Shown piece by piece: positions 23,639 through 32,700 of a stretch of DNA of 39,642 nt (position 1 is the first letter of the stretch; the number at the start of each line of letters is the position of its first letter). The stretch is from an uncultured Clostridium sp. (GTDB lineage: Bacteria; Bacillota; Clostridia; Lachnospirales; Lachnospiraceae). The translations under genes and the position numbers were made by a program. The notes beneath the pieces were generated by a model that saw nothing but the letters and a program-made list of their open reading frames with translations, was not told where the DNA came from and searched no databases. The DNA is taken from contig UQXF01000018.1 of NCBI GenBank assembly GCA_900544905.1, positions 1 through 39,642 on the forward strand, written 5' to 3'.

Positions 23639-24657
23639 TTCAAAATCTCCTTTAGCAGAACCGCTTCTGCAATTTCCTCCCCACGTCCTTTTATCTGCAT
23701 ACAGTCCAAATATACCTGCACCGGCGATGCCACCATATCATCCCCAATAATCCGGCTGTCCTTTTTATATGAATCATTTTCCAGCGAATAGATAATGACA
23801 TTTGCACCGCTGTCTACTTCTTTCAACCCCAGATAATCAACTGCTTCCGATATATCCTCCAGAGCAATATATACATGAACTTTATTATAACGCACAACCG
23901 GAGCATATCGAACTCCACCGGAAAATCCGGTAAGATAATAGTCTATTCCCATATCTCGTTTCAAATTACCCAGTTTTCCTTCCAGCACAGACGGATTATC
24001 CAAGCTATAGCACGAATAAGAAGATACCATCTTTTTTCCGTATGTTTTGCTCCACTCCTTCAAAAGCAATTCCGGTTCTGAAATACGGTATCCCTCTGCT
24101 GATTTTTCCACCCATGCATTTTTTATCAAAAAATCCATTACTTTCGAAACCTGACCAATACTGCACTCCACCGTCTCTGAGAGATACTTTAACCGCCATA
24201 TCCTGTTTATATCCACAAAAAGCTCCCGTAATATCATAGATGATACCACCGCAGAACGCTCAAATATAGAAGTGGATGCTTTGCCTATTTCCGGACTCAA
24301 ATTCTTATTTCCCCGTTCAGAGAGATAAATAGAGTGTCCGACAAACCAACAATTTCCAGCATAGTCAAAATATCCAACACCATTTTTTTCACATATTTGT
24401 GCAGTTCTCTCTGATATATATGGAGATACCAATACATAATCCCTCTTATCTGCCTCTCTTTTCTCTAATAACTGCATCACAACAGATGGATATGATTTCT
24501 GCATAGTGTACACATGAATTTTAAACTCAAATCCATCATCCATCTCAATAACAGCATCAAATCCATATTCCGTTAATGTACTCACTTCATATTTTTGAAT
24601 ATTAGGAAGTTTTAAAAACTTTTTTGCTACACATTCCATTGAAGGTATTGGTTTCAC
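23635..24657 (-). CDS. AbiEi-like winged-helix regulator (putative antitoxin)
   Basis: A 340-residue protein resembling AbiEi-family antitoxins. Residues about 60-130 suggest a nuclease-like or structural fold (YVLVSPYISERTAQICEKNGVGYFDYAGNCWF), and about 150-205 carry a winged helix (LSETVECSIGQVSKVMDFLIKNAWV); the rest is an AbiEi-type C-terminal domain (YYLTGFSGGVRYAPVVRY). The start is GTG at 24657, with GAGG about 8 nt upstream; an in-frame ATG at 24639 has no ribosome binding site. The GTG lies inside one half-site of a symmetric operator, which fits autorepression by the winged helix. The downstream gene overlaps by 4 nt. Confidence 0.75.
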   Translation of the reverse strand: MKPIPSMECVAKKFLKLPNIQKYEVSTLTEYGFDAVIEMDDGFEFKIHVYTMQKSYPSVVMQLLEKREADKRDYVLVSPYISERTAQICEKNGVGYFDYAGNCWFVGHSIYLSERGNKNLSPEIGKASTSIFERSAVVSSMILRELFVDINRIWRLKYLSETVECSIGQVSKVMDFLIKNAWVEKSAEGYRISEPELLLKEWSKTYGKKMVSSYSCYSLDNPSVLEGKLGNLKRDMGIDYYLTGFSGGVRYAPVVRYNKVHVYIALEDISEAVDYLGLKEVDSGANVIIYSLENDSYKKDSRIIGDDMVASPVQVYLDCMQIKGRGEEIAEAVLLKEILK

Positions 24658-24720
24658 TCATTTCGCCTCTTTCACTCATGTAGTGAAACCAATTATATCA
24701 GTGAAACTTCCTTGTGTCAA
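24647..24720 (-). promoter_or_regulatory. Consensus promoter overlaid by a four-half-site operator
   Basis: On the minus strand TTGACA (24715-24720) and TATAAT (24692-24697) are separated by 17 nt, a full match to the sigma-A consensus. Four half-sites are symmetric about 24679: TTTCACT at 24652-24658 and 24670-24676, AGTGAAA at 24682-24688 and 24700-24706 (start-to-start 18, 12, 18). In addition ATTGGTTTCACT (24647-24658) and AGTGAAACCAAT (24682-24693) form a perfect 12-bp inverted repeat. The sites cover the spacer, the start region and the GTG of the AbiEi-like gene. Confidence 0.85.
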
Positions 24721-24794
24721 CTTTTTCAATAACTAAATCCTCTTCATCTGACAATAATTTATTTATCTTTTTCTATATGCTTCCTACATGCACC

Positions 24795-26396
24795 CTATAA
24801 AATATCCAAAAGCCCTCTAAGTCCCTGTTCCTCATAAATCCCCTTATAGTACTGTACCTCATCCTGTATCAGTGAATCTATCACCTGCATACCCAGCAGT
24901 TCCACCGGAGCCTTGTCATCTGTCATGATATACGTTCCAGCCTCGTATGTGGTACAGTTCTCTTTAACCTGCGCCATCAGCTCCTTTAACTGCACATCGT
25001 CAAGGCTCTCCATGTTCCCTTCCATCACATCCAGCATTGCACTGTTGTTTGATGCAAACAGCTCGCGGTTTGTACTTCCCTTTACATCCACGGTCTCTAC
25101 ACAGTCAAAAACCGAAGCAATGGTATCAGACAAATACTGGTTGATATTTCCTTCCTCCGTTCCCCGCATATTCATGTTCACCACCATGACTCCATTTTCA
25201 TTCAAATGCTCCTTCACCAGAGTAAAAAACTCCACAGATGACATCTGGAATGGTATTGTAATGTCCTGGTAAGCATCTACCATAATAACGTCATAGGTTC
25301 TGTCATCTGCATTGAGATATGCCCTTCCGTCATAGGAGGTTACCTTAACACTGTCCGGCAGCGCAAAATACTCCCTGGAAAGCCCGATAATCTTATCATC
25401 AATCTCCACACCTTCCACCGACATATCCCCAAAGAATTTCTTACACTGGGTTGCATAGGTTCCGGTGCCCATCCCCAGTATAAGGACATTCATTTCCTCC
25501 GGTTTCTTGTCCGCAACCATAAGGGGTGCTGCCATTGCGTAGTCATAGTACATACCGGTGAGCCCCTCCTGCTTCATATAGACAGACTGGACGCCAAACA
25601 GCACATTTGTGGAAAGAATCACCCGGTTGTCGTTCTCCTTTACCTGCAGGTAATTGTAAACCGACTCTCCCTCATATGTCAGGTCATCTTCCCAGAAGGC
25701 AAAGGAATTGGAATATCCCAGCACACAGCACAGAACAAATGCCAGTACTGCCGCCACTACCCTCTTGATTCCTCTTTTTGCATTAATAAAATATACTGCC
25801 ACCAGCAAAAGCAGAATCCCGGCAAATATCAGAAAGGTCACAGAGGTTCCCACCGCAGGAATTGTGACAAAGGTTGGCATAAATGTTCCGATAATGCTTC
25901 CGATGGTATTATATGCGCCTAACGTGCCCACAACCTTGCCGCTCTCCTCTAAATTCTCCACGGAGTATTTTGCCAGGGATGGAGTAACCGTTCCAAGCAA
26001 AAACAGCGGAAATACAAAGATGACCATGCAGGCGGCAAAGGCTGCAATAATTAAAAAATTACTGTTTACCGTAAAAATCAGAACTGCCGAAATCCCCAGT
26101 ATGATATATTTGCCCGCCACAGGAATCAGTGCAATCCAGATTGCCGCAATCAAAATCCGCCTGTACAGCTTGTCCGGATTCGGGTCCTTATCGGCACTTT
26201 TCCCGCCGTATATATTTCCCAGCGCCATGGCAATCATAATGGTTCCAATAATAATCGTCCAGACAATCTGGGAAGAGCTGAAATACGGTGCCAGCAGCCT
26301 GCTGGCGCCCAGCTCCACTGCCATCACAGACATGCCGGAAAAGAATTCCGTCAGATATAAAAATAATTTGTTATTCAGTATTTTTGCCTTTTCCAT
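24795..26396 (-). CDS. Membrane protein fused to a spermidine-synthase-like domain
   Basis: A 533-residue two-part protein. Residues about 10-225 contain roughly seven membrane segments, opening with the family stretch VMAVELGASRLLAPYFSSS. After FAFWEDDLTYEGESVYNYLQV comes a Rossmann methyltransferase-type domain of the spermidine synthase family, with VLILGMGTGTYATQCKKF near 305, EGVEIDDKII near 332 and VIMVDAYQDITIPFQM near 367. Such fused proteins are common in bacteria but their substrates are mostly unknown; whether it makes polyamines is doubtful. It has its own AGGAG ribosome binding site and starts 49 nt after the J-domain/TPR gene stop, so it may be the end of that transcript. Confidence 0.85.
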   Translation of the reverse strand: MEKAKILNNKLFLYLTEFFSGMSVMAVELGASRLLAPYFSSSQIVWTIIIGTIMIAMALGNIYGGKSADKDPNPDKLYRRILIAAIWIALIPVAGKYIILGISAVLIFTVNSNFLIIAAFAACMVIFVFPLFLLGTVTPSLAKYSVENLEESGKVVGTLGAYNTIGSIIGTFMPTFVTIPAVGTSVTFLIFAGILLLLVAVYFINAKRGIKRVVAAVLAFVLCCVLGYSNSFAFWEDDLTYEGESVYNYLQVKENDNRVILSTNVLFGVQSVYMKQEGLTGMYYDYAMAAPLMVADKKPEEMNVLILGMGTGTYATQCKKFFGDMSVEGVEIDDKIIGLSREYFALPDSVKVTSYDGRAYLNADDRTYDVIMVDAYQDITIPFQMSSVEFFTLVKEHLNENGVMVVNMNMRGTEEGNINQYLSDTIASVFDCVETVDVKGSTNRELFASNNSAMLDVMEGNMESLDDVQLKELMAQVKENCTTYEAGTYIMTDDKAPVELLGMQVIDSLIQDEVQYYKGIYEEQGLRGLLDIL

Positions 26397-26445
26397 ATAC
26401 TTACTCCTATCTGTTTTCTTCTGACAATATAGTACAGCATCACAA

Positions 26446-29352
26446 TCATTTTTTCAATGCTCCCTGCTGTGCTTCCTGGTACTGCCTGATGCATTCCTCA
26501 TACAATGCATTATGTCCAAATATCTCAAGCGCCCTCCCATAGCATTCAACTGCTTTTTCATATTCCCCCATATCTGCATAAATATCCCCCTTCTCACTCC
26601 ATGCAAAGGGAGACTCAATAAAGCAGCTCATAATTCCTCTTTTTTCATTTATTGCCATATCAATATATTGTAAAGCCTTATCATATTTCTTTATACTGCG
26701 GTAAAACTGCGCTTTCTTTTCATATCCATAAGAGGTGTCGGCACTTTCAAACTGGGCAGTAGCAGTATCAACGTATTTCCGGTATTCAGGCTTCATGATA
26801 TCATCCCTCTTTCCAATTGCCAGAAGATAAGGTCCGCATATGGAGCTTTTGTTTTCCACGTCAATCTCCAATCCCTTTGAAAACATTTTCTCCGCCTTTT
26901 CATACATGCCATGCTCTAAGTAAATCAAACCCATAGAGCGGTATATCAGATAGTCCCCCTCGTCCCTTTCCAGTGCCAGCTTAAAATATTTATATGCATC
27001 CTCAATATAACCTTCATTCCCATAAAAACAACACATATTCCCTATGCAGTACTGTACAAGGGAGCTGTCTCCCAGTTCCCTGATACAGGTTTCCATAAGC
27101 CTTGCACACCCTTCCAGGTTATTCATTCTGACCAGCAGCTCTGCATGGTCTAAAACATAGTCACCGTCCAGACCGAATTCCTCCTCGCAGCTCTCATATA
27201 CCTTTTTCGCTTCTTCAAAATTTTTCATACATGACAAAGCCGCCGCTTTACCGGCATATGCCCGTATTCTGTACCTCTCCTCCTCTGCCAGTGATAAAAT
27301 CCTGTCATAGCATTCACATGCTCTGTGAAATTCTCCCATCACATGACAGATTCCGGCAATCCGGCCCAGCAGGCTCCTGTTTTCAGGGTCATCCCCCAAA
27401 GCTTCTGTATAATAATGCAATGCCTGCCCGTCGTTATCCATATCCTCATAGTTTGCACCAAGGAGAGTATAAACATCAAAATAATCCTCTAAATCCGTAT
27501 CTGAACTTCCCTTTTTATTCATAAGTGCAAGCAGCAATTCATTGGAAGCAGCATAATCCTCATCCTGTGCAAGCAGCCTTGCCCGGTAAATGTCGATTCT
27601 GTCACTTCTTTCTTCAAGTGCGTCAAATCGTGCAATCACATCCCGCATATCATCAAACTGGTCATAATCCCAATAGATTTCAAGCTCCAACACATATGGC
27701 TCACTATAATACGGATATAACTCTATTGCATGTTCACAGGCATTTAATGCCAGACTGTATTGTCCCAGCCTGTCAAAGCTTTTTGCCATATATTCATAGG
27801 CATCATAGCTTTTATCCCGCTCCAGAAGCTTTTCACAGGCAGAAACACATCCTGCATAGTTTTCACACTCATACTCTAACCGGCACATTAATTCATAGGC
27901 ATTTTGAATCAGACCATGCTCTTTGGATATGGACAGCTCCAGATATTTTCTCGCCTCATCATAGTTTTTCAGCCTTGTATAGCAGTCGGCAATAAAATAA
28001 GTCACATAACCATACCGGCTTTTTATTTCCAGGCTCTTTTCCGGCTCAGCCCGCCGGGAAACCGCTTCCATCTCATTCTTCCATACGAAAAAGCTTTCCA
28101 AAGCCTTCTCATATTCATGTATGTATAGAAAGCTCCTTCCCAGCAAATCATGATATTCACATATGCCATCACCAGAAGGCTCAAATGTTTCCAGCACCTC
28201 TACCGCTTCCTTAAATGCATTATTCCGGAAAAAACACCACGCCAGCTTCAGCTTCAGACTTTCATCATCCGGCTTTTCCGTTATCTCTCTTTTCAGTTGT
28301 TCAATGAGACCTCTATTCGCTTCTATCATGCCGGCGTAAGCACCCTCATCATATCTGTTTTTCTTTAAAAGCTCTAAATAAATATCGCTGGCTTTTTCAT
28401 ATTCCCCTGTGGCACAGTAAATCCTTCCCATTCTTGACTTAACAGCATAGGCATCCGGTTCGGCTGCCTGTGCCATCTCATAGTATTTCCCTGCATCAAA
28501 ATAAGCTTCCCTTACAAAGGCAAAATCACCGCAGATAAGCATAAAAAAAACTTCGTCCTTATATTGTTCAAGGATTGCCTCTGCCCTGTTTTGTATACGG
28601 CAAAGCTCCTCAGAATATTTTTCAATTCTCTCCTCCTCACTGCTTACACCTGCATTTATCTTATGAAGTGCATGACGCAGTCTGCATATCTCTACATAGG
28701 GATGATAAATTTCCAATTTCTCTATGGCTTCTATGTATTTCCTTTCTTCCTCTGTATCTCCTTTTTCAAGGGCTCCATCCAGCCTGTAATATGTCTCGAT
28801 AAATTTGTCGATATCACTGTCTGTTGTCTCAAACAGCTCATAATTGATACTGTCCTGATACATTGCGTGATTTAACAGAAACTCTATAAAATCCTCCGGA
28901 TACCTTTCAAGCAGTTTGCTTTTTATTTCCTTTATTTGAAAGACATCCGCTATCAACTGATATACCTTATGCGGTATAAAGGAATAGTTCATCAAAAAAG
29001 AAAGAAGCTTATGCATGGAAGCATCGGCAGTATCAAGGGAAACAAATTCATCCCGTGCAAATAATTTTTTCCATTCCTCCACATCAATTCTTCTGTTAAA
29101 ATCCCTGTAAAGAGTTATCATTTCATGAAATAACTCATCCTCCTGTCTGTCCTTTACAGGAACCTTTCCATCTATATCGGAATCTGCTTCCTTTAATGCC
29201 TCCTCATAAGCCCTTCTAAGTTTCATAAAGCCTTCCGCATCATCCTCCGGATTCACAGATACCAGCCTGCTTCTGTATGCAGCCTGTATCTTTTGCTTAT
29301 CTTTTGTTTTATCCATTCCAAGAATGTTCCATTTATCCATATTGCTTTCCAT
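26446..29352 (-). CDS. Large TPR-repeat protein with degenerate J domain
   Basis: A 968-residue soluble protein. Residues about 5-55 resemble a J domain (WNILGMDKTKDKQKIQAAYR, later FMKLRRAYEEAL), but the HPD motif that stimulates Hsp70 is replaced by NPEDD, so it may bind without activating a chaperone. The remainder is mostly helical, with many TPR-type repeats from about 255 onward (for example SRMGRIYCATGEYEKASDIY, EYMAKSFDRLGQYSLALNAC, KGDIYADMGEYEKAVECYGR). AGGGG 5 nt before 29352 supports this start; the ATG at 29367 overlaps the upstream gene's stop region and is an alternative. Coupled to the membrane protein gene upstream, which suggests one function. No Hsp70 gene is nearby. Confidence 0.75.
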   Translation of the reverse strand: MESNMDKWNILGMDKTKDKQKIQAAYRSRLVSVNPEDDAEGFMKLRRAYEEALKEADSDIDGKVPVKDRQEDELFHEMITLYRDFNRRIDVEEWKKLFARDEFVSLDTADASMHKLLSFLMNYSFIPHKVYQLIADVFQIKEIKSKLLERYPEDFIEFLLNHAMYQDSINYELFETTDSDIDKFIETYYRLDGALEKGDTEEERKYIEAIEKLEIYHPYVEICRLRHALHKINAGVSSEEERIEKYSEELCRIQNRAEAILEQYKDEVFFMLICGDFAFVREAYFDAGKYYEMAQAAEPDAYAVKSRMGRIYCATGEYEKASDIYLELLKKNRYDEGAYAGMIEANRGLIEQLKREITEKPDDESLKLKLAWCFFRNNAFKEAVEVLETFEPSGDGICEYHDLLGRSFLYIHEYEKALESFFVWKNEMEAVSRRAEPEKSLEIKSRYGYVTYFIADCYTRLKNYDEARKYLELSISKEHGLIQNAYELMCRLEYECENYAGCVSACEKLLERDKSYDAYEYMAKSFDRLGQYSLALNACEHAIELYPYYSEPYVLELEIYWDYDQFDDMRDVIARFDALEERSDRIDIYRARLLAQDEDYAASNELLLALMNKKGSSDTDLEDYFDVYTLLGANYEDMDNDGQALHYYTEALGDDPENRSLLGRIAGICHVMGEFHRACECYDRILSLAEEERYRIRAYAGKAAALSCMKNFEEAKKVYESCEEEFGLDGDYVLDHAELLVRMNNLEGCARLMETCIRELGDSSLVQYCIGNMCCFYGNEGYIEDAYKYFKLALERDEGDYLIYRSMGLIYLEHGMYEKAEKMFSKGLEIDVENKSSICGPYLLAIGKRDDIMKPEYRKYVDTATAQFESADTSYGYEKKAQFYRSIKKYDKALQYIDMAINEKRGIMSCFIESPFAWSEKGDIYADMGEYEKAVECYGRALEIFGHNALYEECIRQYQEAQQGALKK

Positions 29353-29360
29353 CTTATCCC

Positions 29361-31130
29361 CTACCATATTTCAATATATGTCACAAATTGAAGTTTTTCC
29401 CCCTTGGTCGCCTGTATGCAGATACGTGCAGGAATTATACTGTCTTGTTTATATCTCGGTGTACATGTGTAAGCATCTGCATATCCGTCAACCAGCATTT
29501 TCTCTGCCACCATGTCATACTCATTTTTAAGCTCTGCCACAAGCTTTGGAACATATAACACATTCTGTTCAGGCAATGGCATTCCAAGCGATGCCGGTAC
29601 AACAGGTATTTCCACAAGATTACCCTTTTTCACCTCTGCAAAAGCTTTCTCCTGTGTGCTGATGGAAGCTGCATCAAGCTTGTTCACCGCCTGTGCCATC
29701 TGATACCGGATTTCATTTTCATAACACCATGGCGAAGTCACATCCGCACGATAACTTACATCTAAAACCTCATTTCCCCGAACAGTTATTCCCACACCAT
29801 GTTCCGTTTCAAAATCACACTCAAAGCCAAGCATATACCCAGGCTCATTTCCATGGGGAGGCAGAATCATAATATCTCCTGAGCCAAGCCGCAGGATAAG
29901 CCGGCTCTTATCGGCAGCAACGCCCGTTTCTTCGGCAGTATATTGAATCCCATCATAAAATGTATCATACAGCTTATCAGAAATCTGCTGCAATAAGGTT
30001 TCCGGCATATTGCTCACATGACAAATGCACCTGTCAACATACTCCTGTGTCACACCCTTTGCCACACGCAATTCCAAAGACTGTTCAAAGGCTGGCACTT
30101 GAATATTCCCCTCCTGCGGTTTTTCGCCAGGAAAATAATAATCCGCTTCTGCCGCTTCCACTTCTTCCTGCCTAATTAGATAATAGCGATATCTCTGGTC
30201 AAGTCTCTCTTCTAGCCTGTGGTAAATATCCCATGAAAAATCAATACAATAAAAATAATGTTCCGGATTACGAATCACTGCATAATAGTCATTATCATAG
30301 CAGATTGTTCTCTCCGTACGTGGGCGCTTATCCCGAAGTTCTCCAAGCATTGCTCCTTCATAATAACTATCTAAAAAAGGCAGAATATCCTCCGTAAAAT
30401 CCTCACGCCCTACAACACAGTCCATTTCGGCACTCACAAATGCTACCGGACTTGCCTGTTCCTGTTTGATTTTCTCAATCTCCTCCTCACTATGCTCCTG
30501 CCAAAATTCCTCACTGCAAAAATCATGCTTTATCATCCATGCCAGCAAATACGCAATGTAGCCACAGGCATAATCATAGATAATATCATTCTCCTGGTCT
30601 GTCAGTTCTTCTAAGGTTGTATTATGTATCGCACAGTATTCCCTCGCTGCGTCATCCCACGTCCATTTTGCTTTATATGCAGTAAACCTTATCTGATTCC
30701 ATGGCACATTTGTCTGCTGTTTCTGATTGTTCATCTGTCTTTTTTTCTTTTTCCCAGAATGATGTACAAAAAATATAATTGCAATGACTACACCACCAAT
30801 AATCCAGAAAAACAGCGACACCATCGGCTCTCCCACGGGAAAACTAAATGCACCCATTCCCAAGAAGAAGACCAAAAATTTCATTCCAAGGCCAGTGCTT
30901 AAAATGAATTTTTTCTTCATACTGTACCGCACAAATCCACCAATGGTAATGATGAGAAACACAGCAAAACAGATACCAAGAATTAAATATTCTGCTGTAA
31001 CGGCAGCATCCGGGCTGTATTCAGAATCAAATGACATTCCAATCATCGTTCCTGCCAGTATCAGTTCCAGCAATGCTTCTATCGTTAATATGATTAATTT
31101 TATAACACTGCTTTTTCTTTTCTCTTCCAT
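29361..31130 (-). CDS. Four-TM protein with large cytosolic part and DUF6985-like segment
   Basis: A 589-residue protein. About four hydrophobic segments occupy residues 8-122, then a Lys-rich border (HHSGKKKKRQ) and a long soluble region. Around residue 440 the stretch MLGFECDFETEHGVGITVRG followed by a YRADVTSPW resembles the DUF6985-type motif of proteins often found in immunity-gene neighbourhoods; this resemblance is from memory and moderate. The first soluble part (about 145-230) is acidic and helical. GGAGGGCTAAGGCT precedes the ATG. It ends inside the start region of the J-domain/TPR gene, so the two are translationally coupled. No function can be assigned. Confidence 0.65.
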   Translation of the reverse strand: MEEKRKSSVIKLIILTIEALLELILAGTMIGMSFDSEYSPDAAVTAEYLILGICFAVFLIITIGGFVRYSMKKKFILSTGLGMKFLVFFLGMGAFSFPVGEPMVSLFFWIIGGVVIAIIFFVHHSGKKKKRQMNNQKQQTNVPWNQIRFTAYKAKWTWDDAAREYCAIHNTTLEELTDQENDIIYDYACGYIAYLLAWMIKHDFCSEEFWQEHSEEEIEKIKQEQASPVAFVSAEMDCVVGREDFTEDILPFLDSYYEGAMLGELRDKRPRTERTICYDNDYYAVIRNPEHYFYCIDFSWDIYHRLEERLDQRYRYYLIRQEEVEAAEADYYFPGEKPQEGNIQVPAFEQSLELRVAKGVTQEYVDRCICHVSNMPETLLQQISDKLYDTFYDGIQYTAEETGVAADKSRLILRLGSGDIMILPPHGNEPGYMLGFECDFETEHGVGITVRGNEVLDVSYRADVTSPWCYENEIRYQMAQAVNKLDAASISTQEKAFAEVKKGNLVEIPVVPASLGMPLPEQNVLYVPKLVAELKNEYDMVAEKMLVDGYADAYTCTPRYKQDSIIPARICIQATKGEKLQFVTYIEIW

Positions 31131-31204
31131 AGCCTTAGCCCTCCAAACTGACCCTTCTTCCCGTCAAAAATCCATCTATCCCAAAAAAGATGCCGGTTCA
31201 TGAT

Positions 31205-31648
31205 TTATGCACATATTCTTCCTTCTTTATAACATTCACAAATATACTCCCGTGACTGATAATAAAAATCTGTATTATAATTTGATATTGCATCATCAAT
31301 CCAAGAAGAATAAACTTCTATAATATGATTAATTATACTATCTATATCATCTCCTGCAATATCCTCAATCAAACGCTCATATATTTCACCAACAGTCCAA
31401 TAGTCAGGTACTTCATATCGACACATTGCTACATTATCAAAAGAATCTACCGGAATATTGCAACGATTAATAAACTCATCTGCAATCTTTTCAATCGGTT
31501 CACAATGAAAAACATCTGCATATTTGTAGATTCTTCTTACCGTGTCTTTGCCAAGATATTTCACTACGACAGACCTTCTCTGTTTTTGTTGCCTTCCAAT
31601 ATATTCAATCAAACTACATGTAAAAAACAATGCATTGTCATTCTTCAT
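31205..31648 (-). CDS. 147-residue soluble protein paired with a DUF3990 remnant
   Basis: A small acidic, helical protein without membrane segments. The conserved-looking core is YADVFHCEPIEKIADEFINR followed by NIPVDSFDNVAMCRYEVPDYW and GEIYERLIEDI; I recognise this pattern from short proteins in Lachnospiraceae that sit beside DUF3990 or DUF3791 genes, but I cannot name a family with confidence. It starts within the last 11 nt of the DUF3990-type remnant, so the two were a coupled pair. It might be the antitoxin or partner of that lost gene, now an orphan. Confidence 0.65.
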   Translation of the reverse strand: MKNDNALFFTCSLIEYIGRQQKQRRSVVVKYLGKDTVRRIYKYADVFHCEPIEKIADEFINRCNIPVDSFDNVAMCRYEVPDYWTVGEIYERLIEDIAGDDIDSIINHIIEVYSSWIDDAISNYNTDFYYQSREYICECYKEGRICA

Positions 31649-31895
31649 CCTTTACTTCACTTCCCTTCAAAAAATGCAAAGTTGTCAATGCTTTTGCTGT
31701 ATGAAAACTTATTTGATGGGTTGGCTTTTTAAACTTTGCCAAATCCCAAAAAGCTTCCCGGCTAATCTTCCCATCTATAAAATTCTGTACATAATTGAAT
31801 ATTGTATCATCTGCCATAGGACCTTCAACAATATCGTAATCATGAGATTTCCCTAATCTGCAGCCAACAATAAAATCCTTATTATATTTTATAAA
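31638..31895 (-). pseudogene. C-terminal remnant of a DUF3990 (ADP-ribosyltransferase-like) gene
   Basis: The open frame reads FIVGCRLG, then HDYDIVEGPMADDTIFNYV and FIDGKISREAFWDLAKF, ending with QISFHTAKALTTLHFL. YDIVxGPxADD, the following ...F.DG... and the ISFHT-KAL tail are the C-terminal half of DUF3990 proteins (normally about 160-180 residues). The N-terminal half, with the opening YHGS-type motif, is missing: the frame is closed by an in-frame stop at 31911 and meets the end of the neighbouring two-TM gene. An internal ATG at 31817 could still express 59 residues. The 3' end overlaps the 147-residue gene by 11 nt. Confidence 0.7.
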
Positions 31896-31903
31896 AATTG
31901 TTT

Positions 31904-32680
31904 TTATCTGTCAAAAAATTTTTTAAGCATTTTGCAGCCATATGAATACAACATCAAACTTTTTCCTTTTTCAACATCCAAGAGATAACCTGTATTCGTA
32001 CCACTGTCTATTGCAACCACAACTATTGTTTCCTCAGTATGAGGATTTATAGTTTCTAACGCAATAAAGCGCTTTGCAATCTCTTTTATATTCTTCTTCT
32101 CTGCCTCACCCAGTTCATCCAAATAAACAAATAACAGCAGACAAAAATTCTTCCCTTTTCTCTCTGCCGAGTCAAGTCTATTTAATTCCCGTCGGACGGC
32201 ATTTTCTAAATCAATATCATCAACGATTCTGGCATAATAATAAATGTAATCCTTTAGAAATGAGAACTTCTTTTTTCTATAACAGCCTTCCTCTGTATGT
32301 TTAAATTTATATTGAAGCAGCTTTTTAACAACAGCTTCTTTTTCCATCAGCGGAAGTTCAAGAAGCTCACTCTCATTGCATTTTCTATCTATTTTCTCAA
32401 TATCTAAAAATAGCAGACCCGGATAAGCCTTTATCAGTAAAACGATAGAAAGAATATCACACCCCAAAAACCCCAGAATCCCCACTAATATAATTATTTT
32501 ATTCGATAAGCCATGTTCCTGCATTACAGCAGCCCAAATCAGAAAAGTAAAACCGGCAAAAAACAAAACGATTGCAATAATAAACATGCATATTGCTTTT
32601 TTCGTATCTATAATCTCTTTATCATTATGCTTATTCTCTTTATTCTTCATTTGTTTATTAACCTTATTTTTTCTATACAT
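31904..32680 (-). CDS. Two-TM protein of unknown function
   Basis: A 258-residue protein. A very basic N-terminus (KNKVNKQMKNKENKHNDK) precedes two membrane segments at about residues 31-52 and 62-84, after which about 170 mostly charged residues should lie in the cytoplasm (WAAVMQEHGLSNK is the short outer loop). Near the C-terminus IVVVAIDSGTNTGYLLDVEKG looks like a beta-strand pair. A GTG at 32704 overlapping the histidine-kinase stop is possible, but AGGAG is 8 nt before the ATG at 32680. It directly follows the BceS-type kinase and may be co-transcribed; its end abuts the broken DUF3990 gene. I do not recognise the family. Confidence 0.65.
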   Translation of the reverse strand: MYRKNKVNKQMKNKENKHNDKEIIDTKKAICMFIIAIVLFFAGFTFLIWAAVMQEHGLSNKIIILVGILGFLGCDILSIVLLIKAYPGLLFLDIEKIDRKCNESELLELPLMEKEAVVKKLLQYKFKHTEEGCYRKKKFSFLKDYIYYYARIVDDIDLENAVRRELNRLDSAERKGKNFCLLLFVYLDELGEAEKKNIKEIAKRFIALETINPHTEETIVVVAIDSGTNTGYLLDVEKGKSLMLYSYGCKMLKKFFDR

Positions 32681-32700
32681 AAAAACAGCTCCTAAATTCA

